The position numbers were made by a program, and so were the translations under genes. Shown piece after piece: positions 42,329 to 52,850 of a DNA stretch of 64,000 nt. Source of the DNA: Aphrocallistes beatrix. Taxonomy: Eukaryota; Porifera; Hexactinellida; Sceptrulophora; Aphrocallistidae. The stretch is taken from contig OY725490.1 in assembly GCA_963281255.1 (NCBI GenBank), positions 4,278,001 to 4,342,000 of the forward strand, in the 5' to 3' direction. Every line of letters starts with the position of its first letter. Position 1 is the stretch's first letter. The notes beneath the pieces are model-generated. The model saw nothing but the letters and a program-made list of their open reading frames with translations, was not told the DNA's origin and searched no databases.

Positions 42329-42656
42329 TATATCACATATAATGCATCATTAAAAATGATGAATCATCACTCTGTTATGACGTCATCATTAAGTATCAAA
42401 AATTTTAAAAATTGACAATTTTGTGATTTTTCGAGAGATATCGATTATAACAGTAAGACAAACATATGTAGAGATGTTGCCTCCCTTATAATAAATCAAA
42501 GTGCCCCTAGGACCACAAAAGTCGCCTCCGACGGACACAAAGTATCTGCCTGCCGCGGTTCACAAGCAAGCGAAGCGCGCTTGTATACATTACTCGAGTT
42601 TTAATAGTAAGGATATTTCTGATATATGTATTAGAAATATATAGTACAGTGGAATT

Positions 42657-42788
42657 TGCTCAATTAGCAAACAAACTTTAGGTCCCAGGTGAAGATTTAA
42701 TGTTAATTATATTCACTTCTTAGCAATTTCGCGTATTTGCAAACATTTTATGAATAAAACTCGAGTTGCTAATAGTCTAATTCTACTG
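42657..42788. mobile_element. Small TA-flanked MITE
   Basis: A 132-bp element with ends CAGTGGAATTTGCTCAATTAG and CTAATAGTCTAATTCTACTG, TA on both sides. The interior has AATTAGCAAAC and GAGTTGCTAATAG in inverse sense. Only this copy was seen. Confidence 0.75.
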
Positions 42789-43243
42789 TATTGTTAAATT
42801 GTTAGCAATACTCAATGCAATAGGCTTCACAGGTACAATTTCTACAGTTTCATAATTAACTGAAATGCCAAGATACAATTTCTATTTAATTTTGATTTTT
42901 TTATTCCATTGAAGCTCATTATTGGTGTGGTTAGAAAATTATTTTATCCATTGAAGTATATTCAAACAATCCCGCGGTCAAACAGCTTTAATCCAGGGAA
43001 TGAATCCCGCCAGAAAATGGTACGGGATCGCGGTATTGGAATCGCCTACTGGTAATATATATGATGGAAATAATTGTTATAGGTGAAAACCAAATATTGA
43101 TGTGGGTTGAAATTGGTCCAACTAACAACAGCAATTATGAAGTGACATGGGAGGTGGAATTCAATACTTGGGTGTGGTTTCTCGATTATAGGATATCAAA
43201 GTATTTAAAATATTTCAATCTCTATTGAAATGAATTTGCTGAC
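42789..43243. other. UPB1 intron next to exon 1, no element recognised
   Basis: Ends at the exon 1 donor (43238-43243). A near-palindrome CCCGCGGTC...CGGGATCGCGG lies around 42970-43035. No frame. Confidence 0.45.
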
Positions 43244-43612
43244 CTGCAAACATAATATATTAACACCTGACAGTGAAGCAGCGTTAATAATTAACTCAAT
43301 CTTTTTATGAACAGCATCAAGCTGCTCTTTGAAAGGAGCAGAAGGGGGAAGGGGCATTCCATGCTGAACTAGTCCAATTCTAATAATTCGAGGATCCCTA
43401 AAAACTTCTGGTTTTGCTTCAAATTTATATCCATCAATTGTAAAGTTTCCTAAAGTAGACACATCAATAGCAGATTTAGGTATTTCTAAAGGTAATGCTG
43501 AAGTACCATATAAGATCCTTCGAACCTGGCTAACTTCTTCAATGGTTAATGAGCGGGTGTGGGATTCAGCTAAGATATGTTCAAGAGAAATTATTTGTTC
43601 AGAATCACTCAT
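43244..43612 (-). CDS. UPB1: Beta-ureidopropionase, first coding exon (residues 1-123)
   Basis: The exon starts at ATG 43612 and encodes 123 codons. It has the N-terminal helical region of animal beta-ureidopropionases (LEHILAESHTRSLTIEEVSQ, then RRILYGTSALPLEIP) and the beginning of the nitrilase fold (RIIRIGLVQHGMPLP and SGVNILCLQ). The last codon is Gln, followed on the minus strand by the GTCAGC donor. Exon 2 resumes with Glu, matching the Q-E-A-W order of the family. The Met is followed by acidic residues, as in relatives, and no upstream in-frame Met was seen. The protein is a cytosolic homo-oligomer in pyrimidine breakdown. The upstream region (43613-43800) is short and AT-rich before a family A fragment. 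No TATA box could be called with confidence. Confidence 0.95.
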
Positions 43613-43800
43613 AATAAAATAAATCTATTAAAAAATATTATATGAGATAATAAAAATGTGACTATTCTAATGCAATATGTTCACTGCCGGAGCAAACTTT
43701 GAATAATTTAAAAAATTTATCGCTTGATACCCTTATGTTAGACTCAAAGACCACAGTTTGTCCCATAATTATTGTGACACTAAACAAAAGTGATTAAATT
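43613..43800 (-). promoter_or_regulatory. UPB1: Putative UPB1 upstream region
   Basis: This is the 188 bp between the UPB1 start codon and the nearest repeat. AT-rich, with AAAATATTATAT at about 43630-43645 that could act as a weak core promoter. Assignment rests on position alone; an untranslated first exon could lie further away. Confidence 0.3.
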
Positions 43801-43986
43801 GTCTCAAAATTTTAAAAATTGATAAATTTGGTGATTTTTCGTGCGATATCGATTATAACAGTAAGTCAGACGTATTTAGAGATGTTATTTCCCCTATAAT
43901 TAATCAATGTGACCCCAGGCGCCCAAAGGGCGCCTCCGGCAGACACAGTGTCCGCCAGCCGCGCAGCGCAAGCAAGCGAAGCGCGG
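43801..43986 (+). repeat. Dispersed repeat family A, copy 19, GC-rich end
   Basis: Keeps the last part of the body and a perfect AGGCGCCC-AAA-GGGCGCCT hairpin (43918-43936). It is followed by a second stem with one lost loop base, and the GCGCAGCGCAAGCAAGCG end. It lies just upstream of UPB1. Confidence 0.9.
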
Positions 43987-44037
43987 TGGCCTATAAAAAA
44001 TGCTTGTTTGGGACAGTCGGCATAAATACACCATTAA

Positions 44038-45725
44038 GGTTGGTGTTTCCTATGCGACACTTGTTTTTATTAAAAAAGTGCCCAAATTGCTTTTTTTATC
44101 ATTTTTAGGTCCTTATAGGTGTTCTAAACAATAATCCCGATTTTTATAACTCCAGCCCCAATATTTCGCCACTTTGAGCCACTTGTATCACCTGGTGTCG
44201 CTCTAAAAACGACACATTTTAAATGCGAAATGTCCCACAGCTATAACTTCTTTTAAAACAGTGCCAGATCATCTTTTTAATACTGAATTCATGCTCAGCA
44301 CTAGATTTCCAGCGATTTGATATATATATTGACCATATTTGGAAACATTTTTGTTTGCCCGTGCCTAGCAACGGCAAGGAATTTTTTCACATTCCTGACC
44401 GTTGCAAGGAAAAGGCAACCAAAATATTCTCCAAATATGGTCAATATATATATCAAATTGCTGGAAGTTTTGTGCTGAGAACGAATTCAGTATTAAAATA
44501 ACGACCTGGCATAGTCAAATAAAGTTATAGGTATGGGATTTCGGCGGAAACTGTCGGACATGGTCATTTCTGGGCCCCCAGTGATAACTGTCAACTTTTT
44601 CACACTTTTGAAGGTGTCATGATCAGGGTTGGCAGGTTTTGTCCACTTGGACAAAACCTAGTGGTTTTAACCAGGTTAAAACCGTCCTGTCCAAAACCTC
44701 TTGGGTGGACAAAACTGGACAAAACCTCAAAATTTAATTCATATTCCTCATTAACGGTTTTGTCCAAGTTATATCCAAGTTTTGTCCAAGTTTTGTCCAG
44801 GTTTTGTCCAAGTTATATCCAAGTTTTGTCCAGGTTTTGTCCAAGTGTTGTTCGTGTCCTCCATGATAAATCGAATACAAAATATAGTTATGATAATAAA
44901 CAGGCGTTAGCAAGAAAATTCATTCATTGTCCTCGCTCTCTTTCCATCCTAAACTGTTTCGTACCCACTGCAATTATTTACAGTTTCTATTAGGTTTTGT
45001 CCAGTTTTGTCCGGTTTTAACCGGTTAAAACCAGGTTTTGTCCACTGCCCTGTCCAAAACCTGTTTTGGACGGACAAAACCCAACCCTGGTCATGATGTG
45101 AAAATATTTGATATGTCATATTTTGAAGTTAAGTACTACTATATGTTGTTGATTTAGGATGTTTTGATGTTATATATTATCAGAATACAGTAAAAACGAA
45201 TGGAAATCAAGCCTTTCCGAAGAAAATTGCTTTGTAGCCAGTTTTTAGCACTTAAAAAAATCAATTTTACAAAGGAGGAATCTCTAGTTACAAAGGTCGT
45301 AGAGTTAAAAACTCGACGGTTTTAGAAAGATCTCGTCACGTAGCACAAAATGATAGAGACAGATTTTCGATATTCTACTTTAGAAAAAAGTTAAAATATT
45401 TTTCCTCACGAAAATCTGCCTCTAAATATTGTATAAACGAAATTTGAAAGAAAAAATTATTTGGGTTAAAATTGAAAATTATATTCCTATTATTTTCTTT
45501 ATTCAACCATTTCGTGCAAGAATAATTGAGTAAAAGAGGCATAAGGCATTGAAGTTTCCTTGAATGTCCTCTATAAATTAGGTTATTTGGGGAAAAAAAA
45601 AATTTTCCCTTACTTCTTGGGCTCCCGAAAAGTGTATTTTGGCAGATAACTCATCGAGAACAGTTTCCACAAAAAAATTCAGAAGAAAAAACTTTTTGAG
45701 TTAGTTCTGGAAGGAAACACCAACC
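44038..45725. mobile_element. TTAA-flanked element with GGTTGGTGTTTCC ends, non-autonomous
   Basis: Flanked by TTAA on both sides (44034-44037, 45726-45729), with inverted ends GGTTGGTGTTTCC and GGAAACACCAACC. A large inner palindrome (about 44265-44520) pairs CAGCGATTTGATATATATAT with its inverse. A hAT-like MITE (44624-45089) is inserted in it. TTAA targets are typical of piggyBac elements, but no transposase is present and the ends are not the usual CCC type. Some interior text (CTATATGTTGTTG) recurs inverted at 53900-53930. Confidence 0.82.
44624..45089. mobile_element. hAT-like MITE with TTTTGTCCAAG repeats
   Basis: A 466-bp element with ends CAGGGTTGGCAGGTTTTGTC and GGACAAAACCCAACCCTG. 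Perfect 8-bp duplications GTCATGAT flank it (44616-44623, 45090-45097). The interior is filled with TTTTGTCCAAG/AGGTTTTGTCC repeats, which create the open frame at 44619-44993; that frame is not a gene. It interrupts the TTAA-flanked element. Confidence 0.93.
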
Positions 45726-45826
45726 TTAATAATAATAATAATATTAATATACATTTATATAGCTCAGATTCCATATTAATATGTTCAAGTGCGCTGTACA
45801 ATTCAATAAAAGTAGGTGTGTGTATG

Positions 45827-48100
45827 CAGAGGCGTAGCTTACACCTATGCCGCCCGGGGCGTATGTATTTCATGCCGCCCCTCAACACATATTTCTACCT
45901 CCACATGGCTAGTGTATTAACTTAATTTTTTTATTGTTTATTCATTTACTAATATTGTTGTAATACATAACTAGAATCAGTGTAAGTAAATATCGTTCAT
46001 ATTTTCAGAAACTCTTCTTTCTAACTTTCATTGAAGCGAAATCTTTTATTACTTCATCAAAATTCAACCCTTCAGTTATGTCCCTTTCTATTGACAAGCA
46101 CGCCAAGTTTGTGAGTCGCGCTTGATTCATTGTCGATCTGAGGTATGTTTTTATGAGTTTCAATTTAGAAAAACTCCTTTCACAGCTGGCAATACTGACA
46201 CACATGGTGAGAAATATTCGTATAACGATGGAAAGATTGGGAAGTGACTCTGTAAAACCCCATTTGACCATCCACTGCAAAACTCCTAGAGCTGTAAGGT
46301 TCTCTCCCCCTATAACCTGGTTATTCTCATTAGAACTTTTTATATACCGCCTAAATCTACCCACTTCTGTCTTCAACTCTGCACCATCTAGTTCATCGTA
46401 AATAACAACTAGTGCATCAATTTTCTGTTCAATGAGTTCAGTACGTTCAGGATTCATCAGAATGCTAAATTAAGTGAATCCAAATCTCTGATTGATCATA
46501 TGCATCTGGTCAAAGCGGCGATTAATTTCCTCCCACAACTTACCAACAACTTGTAGCATATCCTTTCGAAGCTCTTCCTGTAAAGTATTTTCTTCACCTC
46601 CAGTTTTCTCGCCATACATACTTTTTCTCTTCCTTATGCGTCTTGTTATGGATATATCCATTTCTTTGCATTTGGTGATTGCATAAAAAATGGCATCGTC
46701 AACTTGTCGCTCTCCTTCCTCGTCAAGAAATCGTCGAAGTGCATGAATCTTAGTAATAGTTTGATCCAAACTAAGTCCCTTTTTCTGAAGATATTTCTGA
46801 ACATCATCCACTTCAGGTAGTATTTTGCCCCATAATCCAAGTAACATAAAAATGGAAATGTGGTTAGACTTGTAGTGATTAAGTGCGCGTCTCCCCTTGT
46901 ATAAGAGTTCTCTTCTATTCCAGTCAATTGTTCCAAAGCTTCAATAACATTGTCGAAATGGGAGTAAATTACCTTTACTGAATCATTCCAGGCACTCCAA
47001 CGAGTTTCTACTATTCGTTTTAGAACCTTCGGTATGTGTGCATTCATTATATCCCATCGATGAGTAGATGAAGAAAAGAAGGAGTATATTCTTTCTACTG
47101 TTCCAAAGAAAGTGATCGAGCGAACTGAAACCCCTGCTGCATGAACACCAGCTAGATTCAAACTATGATTCGCACATGCCACAAATTCAGCTTTCGGGTT
47201 CATATTTCGAATCTGTTGTTGCACACCCATGTGGATTCCAGCCATGGTGGCCGCATTGTAATACCCTTGCCCATGGCAATCTTCAATTGGCAATCCATCA
47301 TCGTTAAGTTTTTTAAGGATAGTTTGAGTAATTTCTTTGGCGGTTTTCCTTTGTGTGGGAATAAAATCGATGAAAGATTCCACCACTTGTACAGTTAAGC
47401 CCTTAATTTCAAAATAGCGGATGATTTGGCTCATTTGGTCCGTGTGAGACAAATCAGGTGTACTATCAAACATTATGGCATAATACTTAGCATCTTTGAT
47501 ATCTTTAACAATTTTCTGCCTCACCTGACTAGCGAGCAATGCAATAAATTCATTTTGAATCATCGGACTCAAATACGAGAGTGGCATTTTCGTCGTAGCT
47601 AAACGTATGTGTGTAACATGTTCTCGTAACACAGGGTCGTACTTAGAAAGGAGCTTTATTAGTTCAAGGAAGTTTCCATGATTCCCATCTTCATCCAGGG
47701 ATTCTCTGTGACCACGAAGCGATAAATTTTGTTTGACTAAATACAGAATCACATCTACAATGCAATATAGAATATTGACCCATTTCTTTCTTTCAGCATC
47801 TAATTCCATTTGCAGGCTCTTGTCCAAAGTTTGACCATTGTCTAATCGCATCGCCATTTCTTTCCACTTGTCAAATGCTATGTAGTGTTCGACGCTTCTT
47901 TCATTCAACCACTTTTGGATTTAGTTTCCACCAGAAAATCAGCCAATTGCCAAAATTTTAAATTAATATATTTTGAATGAAAAAGGCTACATTTACTTGC
48001 ATAAGCACATAAATAATTATCAGATTTCATTCTAGGATTATTTAGACAACCTAGAGCGATATAAAAACAAAAATACAATATGTTTGAATTCGTCAATTTT
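45827..48100 (-). mobile_element. hAT transposon (ZMYM1/DUF4371 type), decayed
   Basis: The left end at 45827 reads CAGAGGCGTAGCTT, a common hAT terminus, followed by GCCGCCCGGGGCG. The transposase pseudogene occupies the minus strand beyond it. The other inverted end was not found before 48976, so the 5' boundary is approximate. Confidence 0.8.
46005..48096 (-). pseudogene. hAT transposase, ZMYM1-like, with TTF, DUF4371 and hATC regions
   Basis: Read from 48096 down. A degraded TTF-type zinc finger region comes first (LYFCFYIALG...MKSDN, later SVEHYIAFDKWKEMAMRL). The long frame from 47908 then gives the DUF4371/RNase H-like core (KDAKYYAIMFDSTPDLSHTD with the first catalytic Asp; CHGQGYYNAATMAG; VACANHSLNL; ETRWSAW). 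After a frameshift near 46870 and a stop and shift near 46465, the hATC dimerisation domain follows (SIASCERSFSKLKLIKTYLR, then LTNLACLSIERDI). Three breaks make it a pseudogene, though most of the domains can still be read. Similar proteins are annotated as zinc finger MYM-type 1-like. Confidence 0.93.
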
Positions 48101-48976
48101 TTTAAAATTTTGTGGCCCTGTCAAATAGATTTTTTGATGCCTAAATCAGATTTCCTTCTACTTCCTGAGATCTGTCATAAACTGTCACTGTATTATTCTA
48201 ACCAATAGCAAAATTTAAATTGTAAATGAAATTTTGAAAAATATCCTAGATAACTATAATCATAGCCTACTCAATATAAGGCCTGGTATCAACCTAAAAA
48301 TTTTGCACTAGGGATGAAGTAGTTAGTGGATGGGAATTATTAGTAAACCACAACTATTTAGTATCAAATTAGCATGGTAAGTATAAGCTCCACAAACTTT
48401 CTACCAACATTTTGTTTAATATCTGATTATTTCTACCAACATTTTGTTTAATTAATATCTGATTACTTCATAAATATTTACCCTAGTCCACTAAAAAGCA
48501 GTTCTCTACACTTTTTGACTTATAATTATATCTTTTGATTTATTATTAGCTGCTTTGCAATCTTTTTTATTTTTCATATTATCCACTGTTCTCATCCCGG
48601 ATGTAGAGTAACTATTCCCCAGATCGTGTAAATTGTGGCCTGGTTACAGTAGTCAGACGAGATTTTATATTTTAACAAATTGATGATTCTGAGAATATGA
48701 AGAAAAACAGTTGGAACGGGACAGGGCAGCTCATTCAAGAAGGCAGTGACCAATTGAGATGGGGACCGGAGCCAGAGGGTTAATCCTCTTCGATCCAGTT
48801 ATGAGTTCACACTCAGAAAATTTTAAGAAGTGATGTTCTAGAGTATAGTAAAAGCCTACCTCCTGTGACGATGAATAAAACCTTCAAACATACCTTGGAA
48901 ATGAATGCCAATCAACTCGTACCACTGCCAATTCGTACAACATGCTAACTCATACCACATGCCAATTCGTACAACA
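48101..48976. other. No gene; short direct repeats and TACAACATGCCAA minisatellite
   Basis: TTTCTACCAACATTTTGTTTA is duplicated near 48397-48450. From 48915 a run of GCCAATTCGTACAAC / CTAACTCATACCACA units leads up to the hAT element at 48977 and resumes after it at 49775. Confidence 0.55.
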
Positions 48977-49774
48977 CAGGGGTGGATACAGGGTTTATAG
49001 TCAGGGGGTAACCCCCAGAAAATCTTTAATCTTTTTAACTTTAGGTAGTCAAATATTAATGTACAGCAATTCTTATCAAATCTCATACGGGAATTGAATT
49101 TCCTTCCTGTAACCTGATTACCACTTTGTGCTTTGCTCCAATTCATCACAAGCGTTAAACCGGATTTCTATACTCATTTTAGTAGTGAAGAAAGCACTGA
49201 AATACAACTAGAAATATAAAAAGAACACGACTAAAACAAAAATAACCTTCTTGGACTACTATGGACAAACTTTGAGATGACGTTTTCAATGTTTACACGG
49301 ATGTCCTTATTACAAAAAATGAGAGCAAGACTAGAAAGTCGCTCTTCAACGATATTAGACCTCAATTACGTTACAATGTTACAATGATACAATGTATGGC
49401 ATTCTAATGAAAAATAATTCTGTACGGATTTTAGATGCCTATGAAATAGTAGCATACTCAAGTTTTCACCTCAATCGAATCTAAATGGAAACTCGAAGCT
49501 AATGTTGGAGTATTCGTCTCAAATAAAGGAATAATTGTTACACTTATGGGTTAATGTAAAGCAGATCTGATGAAATCATTAAACACGGAATAATTGAATT
49601 GAAGAAAGAAGTATCTTAGTAGATATCATTGGAATTGAGAAAATAAACTCATATAATTGAGGGCTAAAGTTCACAAATCTGGGGGGCTAGGCCCAAATAG
49701 CTCCCCCGTAGATCAATTCGTAAAATTTTCAGGGGGGCCCATGGCCCCCTGGACACCCCCTGTATCCGCCCCTG
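48977..49774. mobile_element. Non-autonomous hAT element, 798 bp
   Basis: Ends are CAGGGGTGGATACAGGG and CCCTGTATCCGCCCCTG, with perfect 8-bp duplications GTACAACA (48969-48976, 49775-49782). GGGGGTAACCCCC-like text lies inside both ends. No transposase frame. It is inserted in a small minisatellite whose unit supplies the target sequence. Confidence 0.93.
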
Positions 49775-49782
49775 GTACAACA

Positions 49783-50548
49783 TACCAACTCGCACCAAGT
49801 CAACAGAAAATCCTGCCTTTCGCTGTGTTCTTACATACGTATCCCTCATGGAGTTGACTTAGTGCTTTTAGAAGAGTTGGTATTGGGATGAGTTGACTAG
49901 TTCCCTTCTTAGAAATCACTGAATGAATTTAATTCCCAAAGATGGTACCTGGTGAAGTCATAGCAATTGATGATATACTACTCTTAATGAGAAGATGACT
50001 ACGATATCTTGAATATTTCGAATGTCTACATGCAAACAGGCTGATAAGGAGGGAAAAGATCATAGTAACACATGTGGTAAGGTCTCTAATACTTGGAATA
50101 TAGTTAAAGGATTCATTACCCTGTTTCATAAATCATTCTCCTGAAATCATATTGAAAACTCGGGATTCTCAATTCAGCTTTCGATGAAAAGTTGGCAAGA
50201 CTTCCTCTACTGTAGAAACAGTTCTGTCTAGTACGGTATGGGAATAGTGAAGACATCGCAGCAACGATAGTCTCCGGAGAAAAGAAGTCCCCACTGCTTG
50301 TCGCGCGCGAAAAGTACGATGTGTTGAAAGAAATCAATGCAGGAGAGGCATTAGTCGATTTTGTACTCGAAAGTAACGATTTGAACGTAAGCTACTCACT
50401 CAATTAAAATTAAGCATCTTGTCGACTACTGATCGAAGCCACAGTTCTCTCGTCTCAAATTAAAAAGAAGACGGTCAGAGTGGATTCATGCTAGTTAAAG
50501 GAAATTGTTATGAGATTATGGTCATAATACAGGTTTCCTCAAAAATTT
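49783..50548 (+). other. Unassigned; coding-like fragment at 50208-50388
   Basis: The forward frame after a stop at 50212 reads SEDIAATIVSGEKKSPLLVA and then EKYDVLKEINAGEALVDFV. It ends at AAC followed by GTAAGC (50386-50391), a good donor. The composition is less AT-rich than its surroundings. I do not recognise the protein. It could be a lone exon or a transposon remnant. The rest of the stretch shows nothing. Confidence 0.3.
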
Positions 50549-50875
50549 AGGGTTGCCAGACGTCCGGGTTTGACCCGGACAGTCCGGGTTTCGAGCCATT
50601 TGTCCGGAGTCCGGGAATGGGATGAATTTGTCCGGGTTTGGAGAATTTTGAGTCCTGTCCGACTACTCACTACTCAAGACTATCAATATATTCTATCCGT
50701 ATCTAAGTTATTTAGTTAGCTATTGCTCTGCTGCAAACGTGTCATTCTCTAATATTTGAAGAAATAGTGCAAGTTTGTGAAATTTGGATTATTACTGATT
50801 TGTAATGCTACCATAGTGTACGTATACTACTGAGTACTGACCCTAAGCAGTAAAAAGGTTGAAAACCCCTGCTTT
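50549..50875 (-). mobile_element. hAT-like MITE fragment, same family as 2144-2615
   Basis: Starts AGGGTTGCCAGACGTCCGGG and ends near ACTGAGTACTGACCCTAA. It matches the inverse of the right part of 2144-2615, with an added GGGTTTGACCCGG palindrome block. Confidence 0.8.
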
Positions 50876-50968
50876 AGCTCGTATTCTACTCTCGATCTCT
50901 TAGTCTTTTTCAATATTCTGTTTCCAACTCTTTCGTGGGTATGACGGCCTCAAACAATTTTGAGTAGG

Positions 50969-51142
50969 GTTGCCAGATTTTCAAAAGGCCAAACCCGGAC
51001 ATAATTTATTCTCTAAAAAAATGCTTATTGTAATGTTATCTAATTTTAAATTTGTATCAATAACTTATCGTCAAAATATACAGAATACATAAATAATCAA
51101 GAGAAATTATAAATTATATTTCGTCTATTAGTTATTGCAGAG
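50969..51142 (+). mobile_element. hAT-like MITE fragment, left half of the 2144 family
   Basis: From GTTGCCAGATTTTCAAAAGG to TCTATTAGTTATTGC it is almost identical to about 2148-2322. The right half is missing. With the previous fragment it may be one rearranged copy. Confidence 0.85.
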
Positions 51143-52066
51143 GGTCTTCCAATTTATGATGAATTCGTATCCAAATTCTACATCAAATATTAACTCTAGC
51201 CTATTATCTAATGAAGCCACATGCTATGTTCACTTTAAGAGGCCATATCCACTGTAATTTGGACATTTGGAACAAGCTTAGGTGTTCACGTTTGTGTTCA
51301 CGTTAGACAAATGCAAGGTGTTCACGTTGGACAAATGCAAACTACAAAATTCGGACAAAAATAACTCTCTCCATAGCCTACTTAATATAAGGCCTGACAG
51401 TAAATGTACCATGGATGAACAACAAGATGGGAAATATTATTTTCTAAAGTTCCGTGAATTGAGCTATTAAGTTAACTATGCATCTCCAGAATTCACAAAC
51501 ATTATTGCCCTGTTACATTGTGGTTAAAATTATCATGTATAGTGAGAATGGTGATTGGATGTCATAATTTAATATTAATAGTACATTACATACAAACCAC
51601 ATTATACGTATAACATAATTAGTAGAAATACAACACACAACAGAAATAACTCTCTCCTCATTCGGACTGAATGATAATTCTTGACTTGATTGCGAGAAAG
51701 CGATTCGCTGCGGTAAAAACAAGTTTCTGCAAGATGCTCCGATTGAATACTTCACAGTTAAACACAATTAAATTCCAAATATTAGTATCACGATTATCGC
51801 TATCTTCCAAGTACATCAATGTGAGTTCAATTGACCTTTTTCTAGAAGGTCCACTTACCACCTATGGACTGTATTCAATGGTTGATATTGGAAATTTCAT
51901 CAAGAAATGGCTCGAAATTGAATTCAACATCACTAGTGGAATAAGGAGAAGGAAAGGACCTGACAAATGACTGAATTGATGGCAAACAAGAGTCTTGTCG
52001 GTCAGCAAATATATTTAATATGCTAGAAAGTTTGACCCCGAACCAAAGAGCATATTAAGGAGGTCA
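51143..52066. other. No gene recognised; duplicated TTCACGTT unit
   Basis: GTGTTCACGTT...GACAAATGCAA is repeated at about 51282-51345. Frames at 51671-51970 (+) and 51658-51861 (-) overlap and carry no motif I can name. The minus-strand text FTAANRFLAIKSRI could belong to the THAP/P remnant that follows. Confidence 0.35.
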
Positions 52067-52135
52067 TCAATGATTAAATAACCATTTCATTGATGACCTT
52101 CTTAATATGCTCTTTGGTTCTGGGTATATGGAATG
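52020..52135. repeat. Short inverted repeat, AAGAGCATATTAAG arms
   Basis: AACCAAAGAGCATATTAAGG (about 52041) pairs with CTTAATATGCTCTTTGGTT (about 52103) around GGTCATCAATGATT/AACCATTTCATTGATGACC. The arms are about 35 bp. Confidence 0.8.
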
Positions 52136-52850
52136 ACTGCTTAGTGTTTTTAGAATTGAGTCGTGTATTAAAGCAAGTTCTTGAAAAACAGATTCAATGT
52201 CGGATGTCATTAATTGCCTATGGAAATGAGGATGTTTTGTCCACATGAAAATAGGCTGAGGCAGATAAATAGGAATTGATTTCAAGGTACAAATAGTATG
52301 CATATGTATATATTTCTTTCAGCCATCTTTGCGAGAGCGAACGTGATGTTTCATTAGGAAACCATACAAACCAACCATTAGGCAGTGAAATCAAGGTTAA
52401 CTTATCTTTCACGTCTTTTAGAGAGTTAGCGATAAACTTTCTCCTCACTCTCAGATCTCAAACTAAGTTGCAGGGTTTGATTCATCAAATCCTCTTCCTT
52501 TACATCGTATGACAAGCGAGTTTAGTAGATTTAGTTGAGTAGTAAGCTGGATAGCCAGGTAGTAGACTTGGAACAGTACCTTCCTTCAGTTGGTTTCATG
52601 CGTAGTACTTCAGTAAAAGTACCATCTCTTTTTGGCACTTTGAAAATGAAGTCGTATCTTCTTTCTGAAAGTGCTTGATGCATACGTAAAAACATTGAGG
52701 TCACTTATATCCTCACGATGAAGAGCAAGTGTCCAGGCCTATTTCAGGTCAAGTGGACTTTCAGGCATCTTGAAAACTGGAACCCGATCACCAGCGTTGT
52801 AGCTACTCTTGTATCCAGGGACAGAACAAGAGTTTGGCATGTCGGAATGA
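52067..52850 (-). pseudogene. THAP-domain P-type transposase remnant, second lineage
   Basis: The minus strand from 52850 reads CSVPGYKSSYN (the second THAP Cys has become Tyr), VFKMPESPLDLK and AWTLALHREDIS. Then come KRDGTFTEVLRMKP and, in a shifted frame, VPSLLPGYPAYYS, the linker typical of P-type transposases. The frame at 52448-52218 (LPNGWFVWFPNE) and 52303-52067 probably continues the protein. No catalytic acidic residue could be assigned. The text differs from the remnant at 8777, so it is a separate family. Confidence 0.75.

Larger units (their letters stand above)
40206..42616 (+). repeat. Dispersed repeat family A, copy 18, split by a MITE and a mariner
   Basis: The copy has both outer ends: ATCCTTACTATTAAAACTCG at 40206 and ACTCGAGTTTTAATAGTAAGG to about 42616. 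Its TA region holds the MITE 40298-40734 and its body holds the mariner 40982-42328. Without them it would be about 630 bp. The GC-rich block (42505-42580) has decayed stems. Confidence 0.88.
18681..43243 (-). other. UPB1: First intron between UPB1 coding exons, 24,563 bp
   Basis: Bounded by the exon 1 donor GTCAGC (43238-43243, minus strand) and the exon 2 acceptor ending TTCTAG (18681). The junction joins a Gln codon to a Glu codon in phase 0, matching the Q-E-A-W sequence of the family. The intron is packed with transposable elements on both strands: a Ginger-like element, a DD37E mariner, a 944-bp palindrome and more than ten family A copies. Confidence 0.9.

Noticed and set aside
44619..44993. 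124-codon open frame with VLSRFCPS repeats, looking like a repetitive protein
   Set aside because: It lies wholly within a hAT-like MITE with exact 8-bp duplications and is produced by TTTTGTCCAAG repeats.
46153..46401. Plus-strand frame over the hAT pseudogene
   Set aside because: Antisense shadow of the hATC domain.
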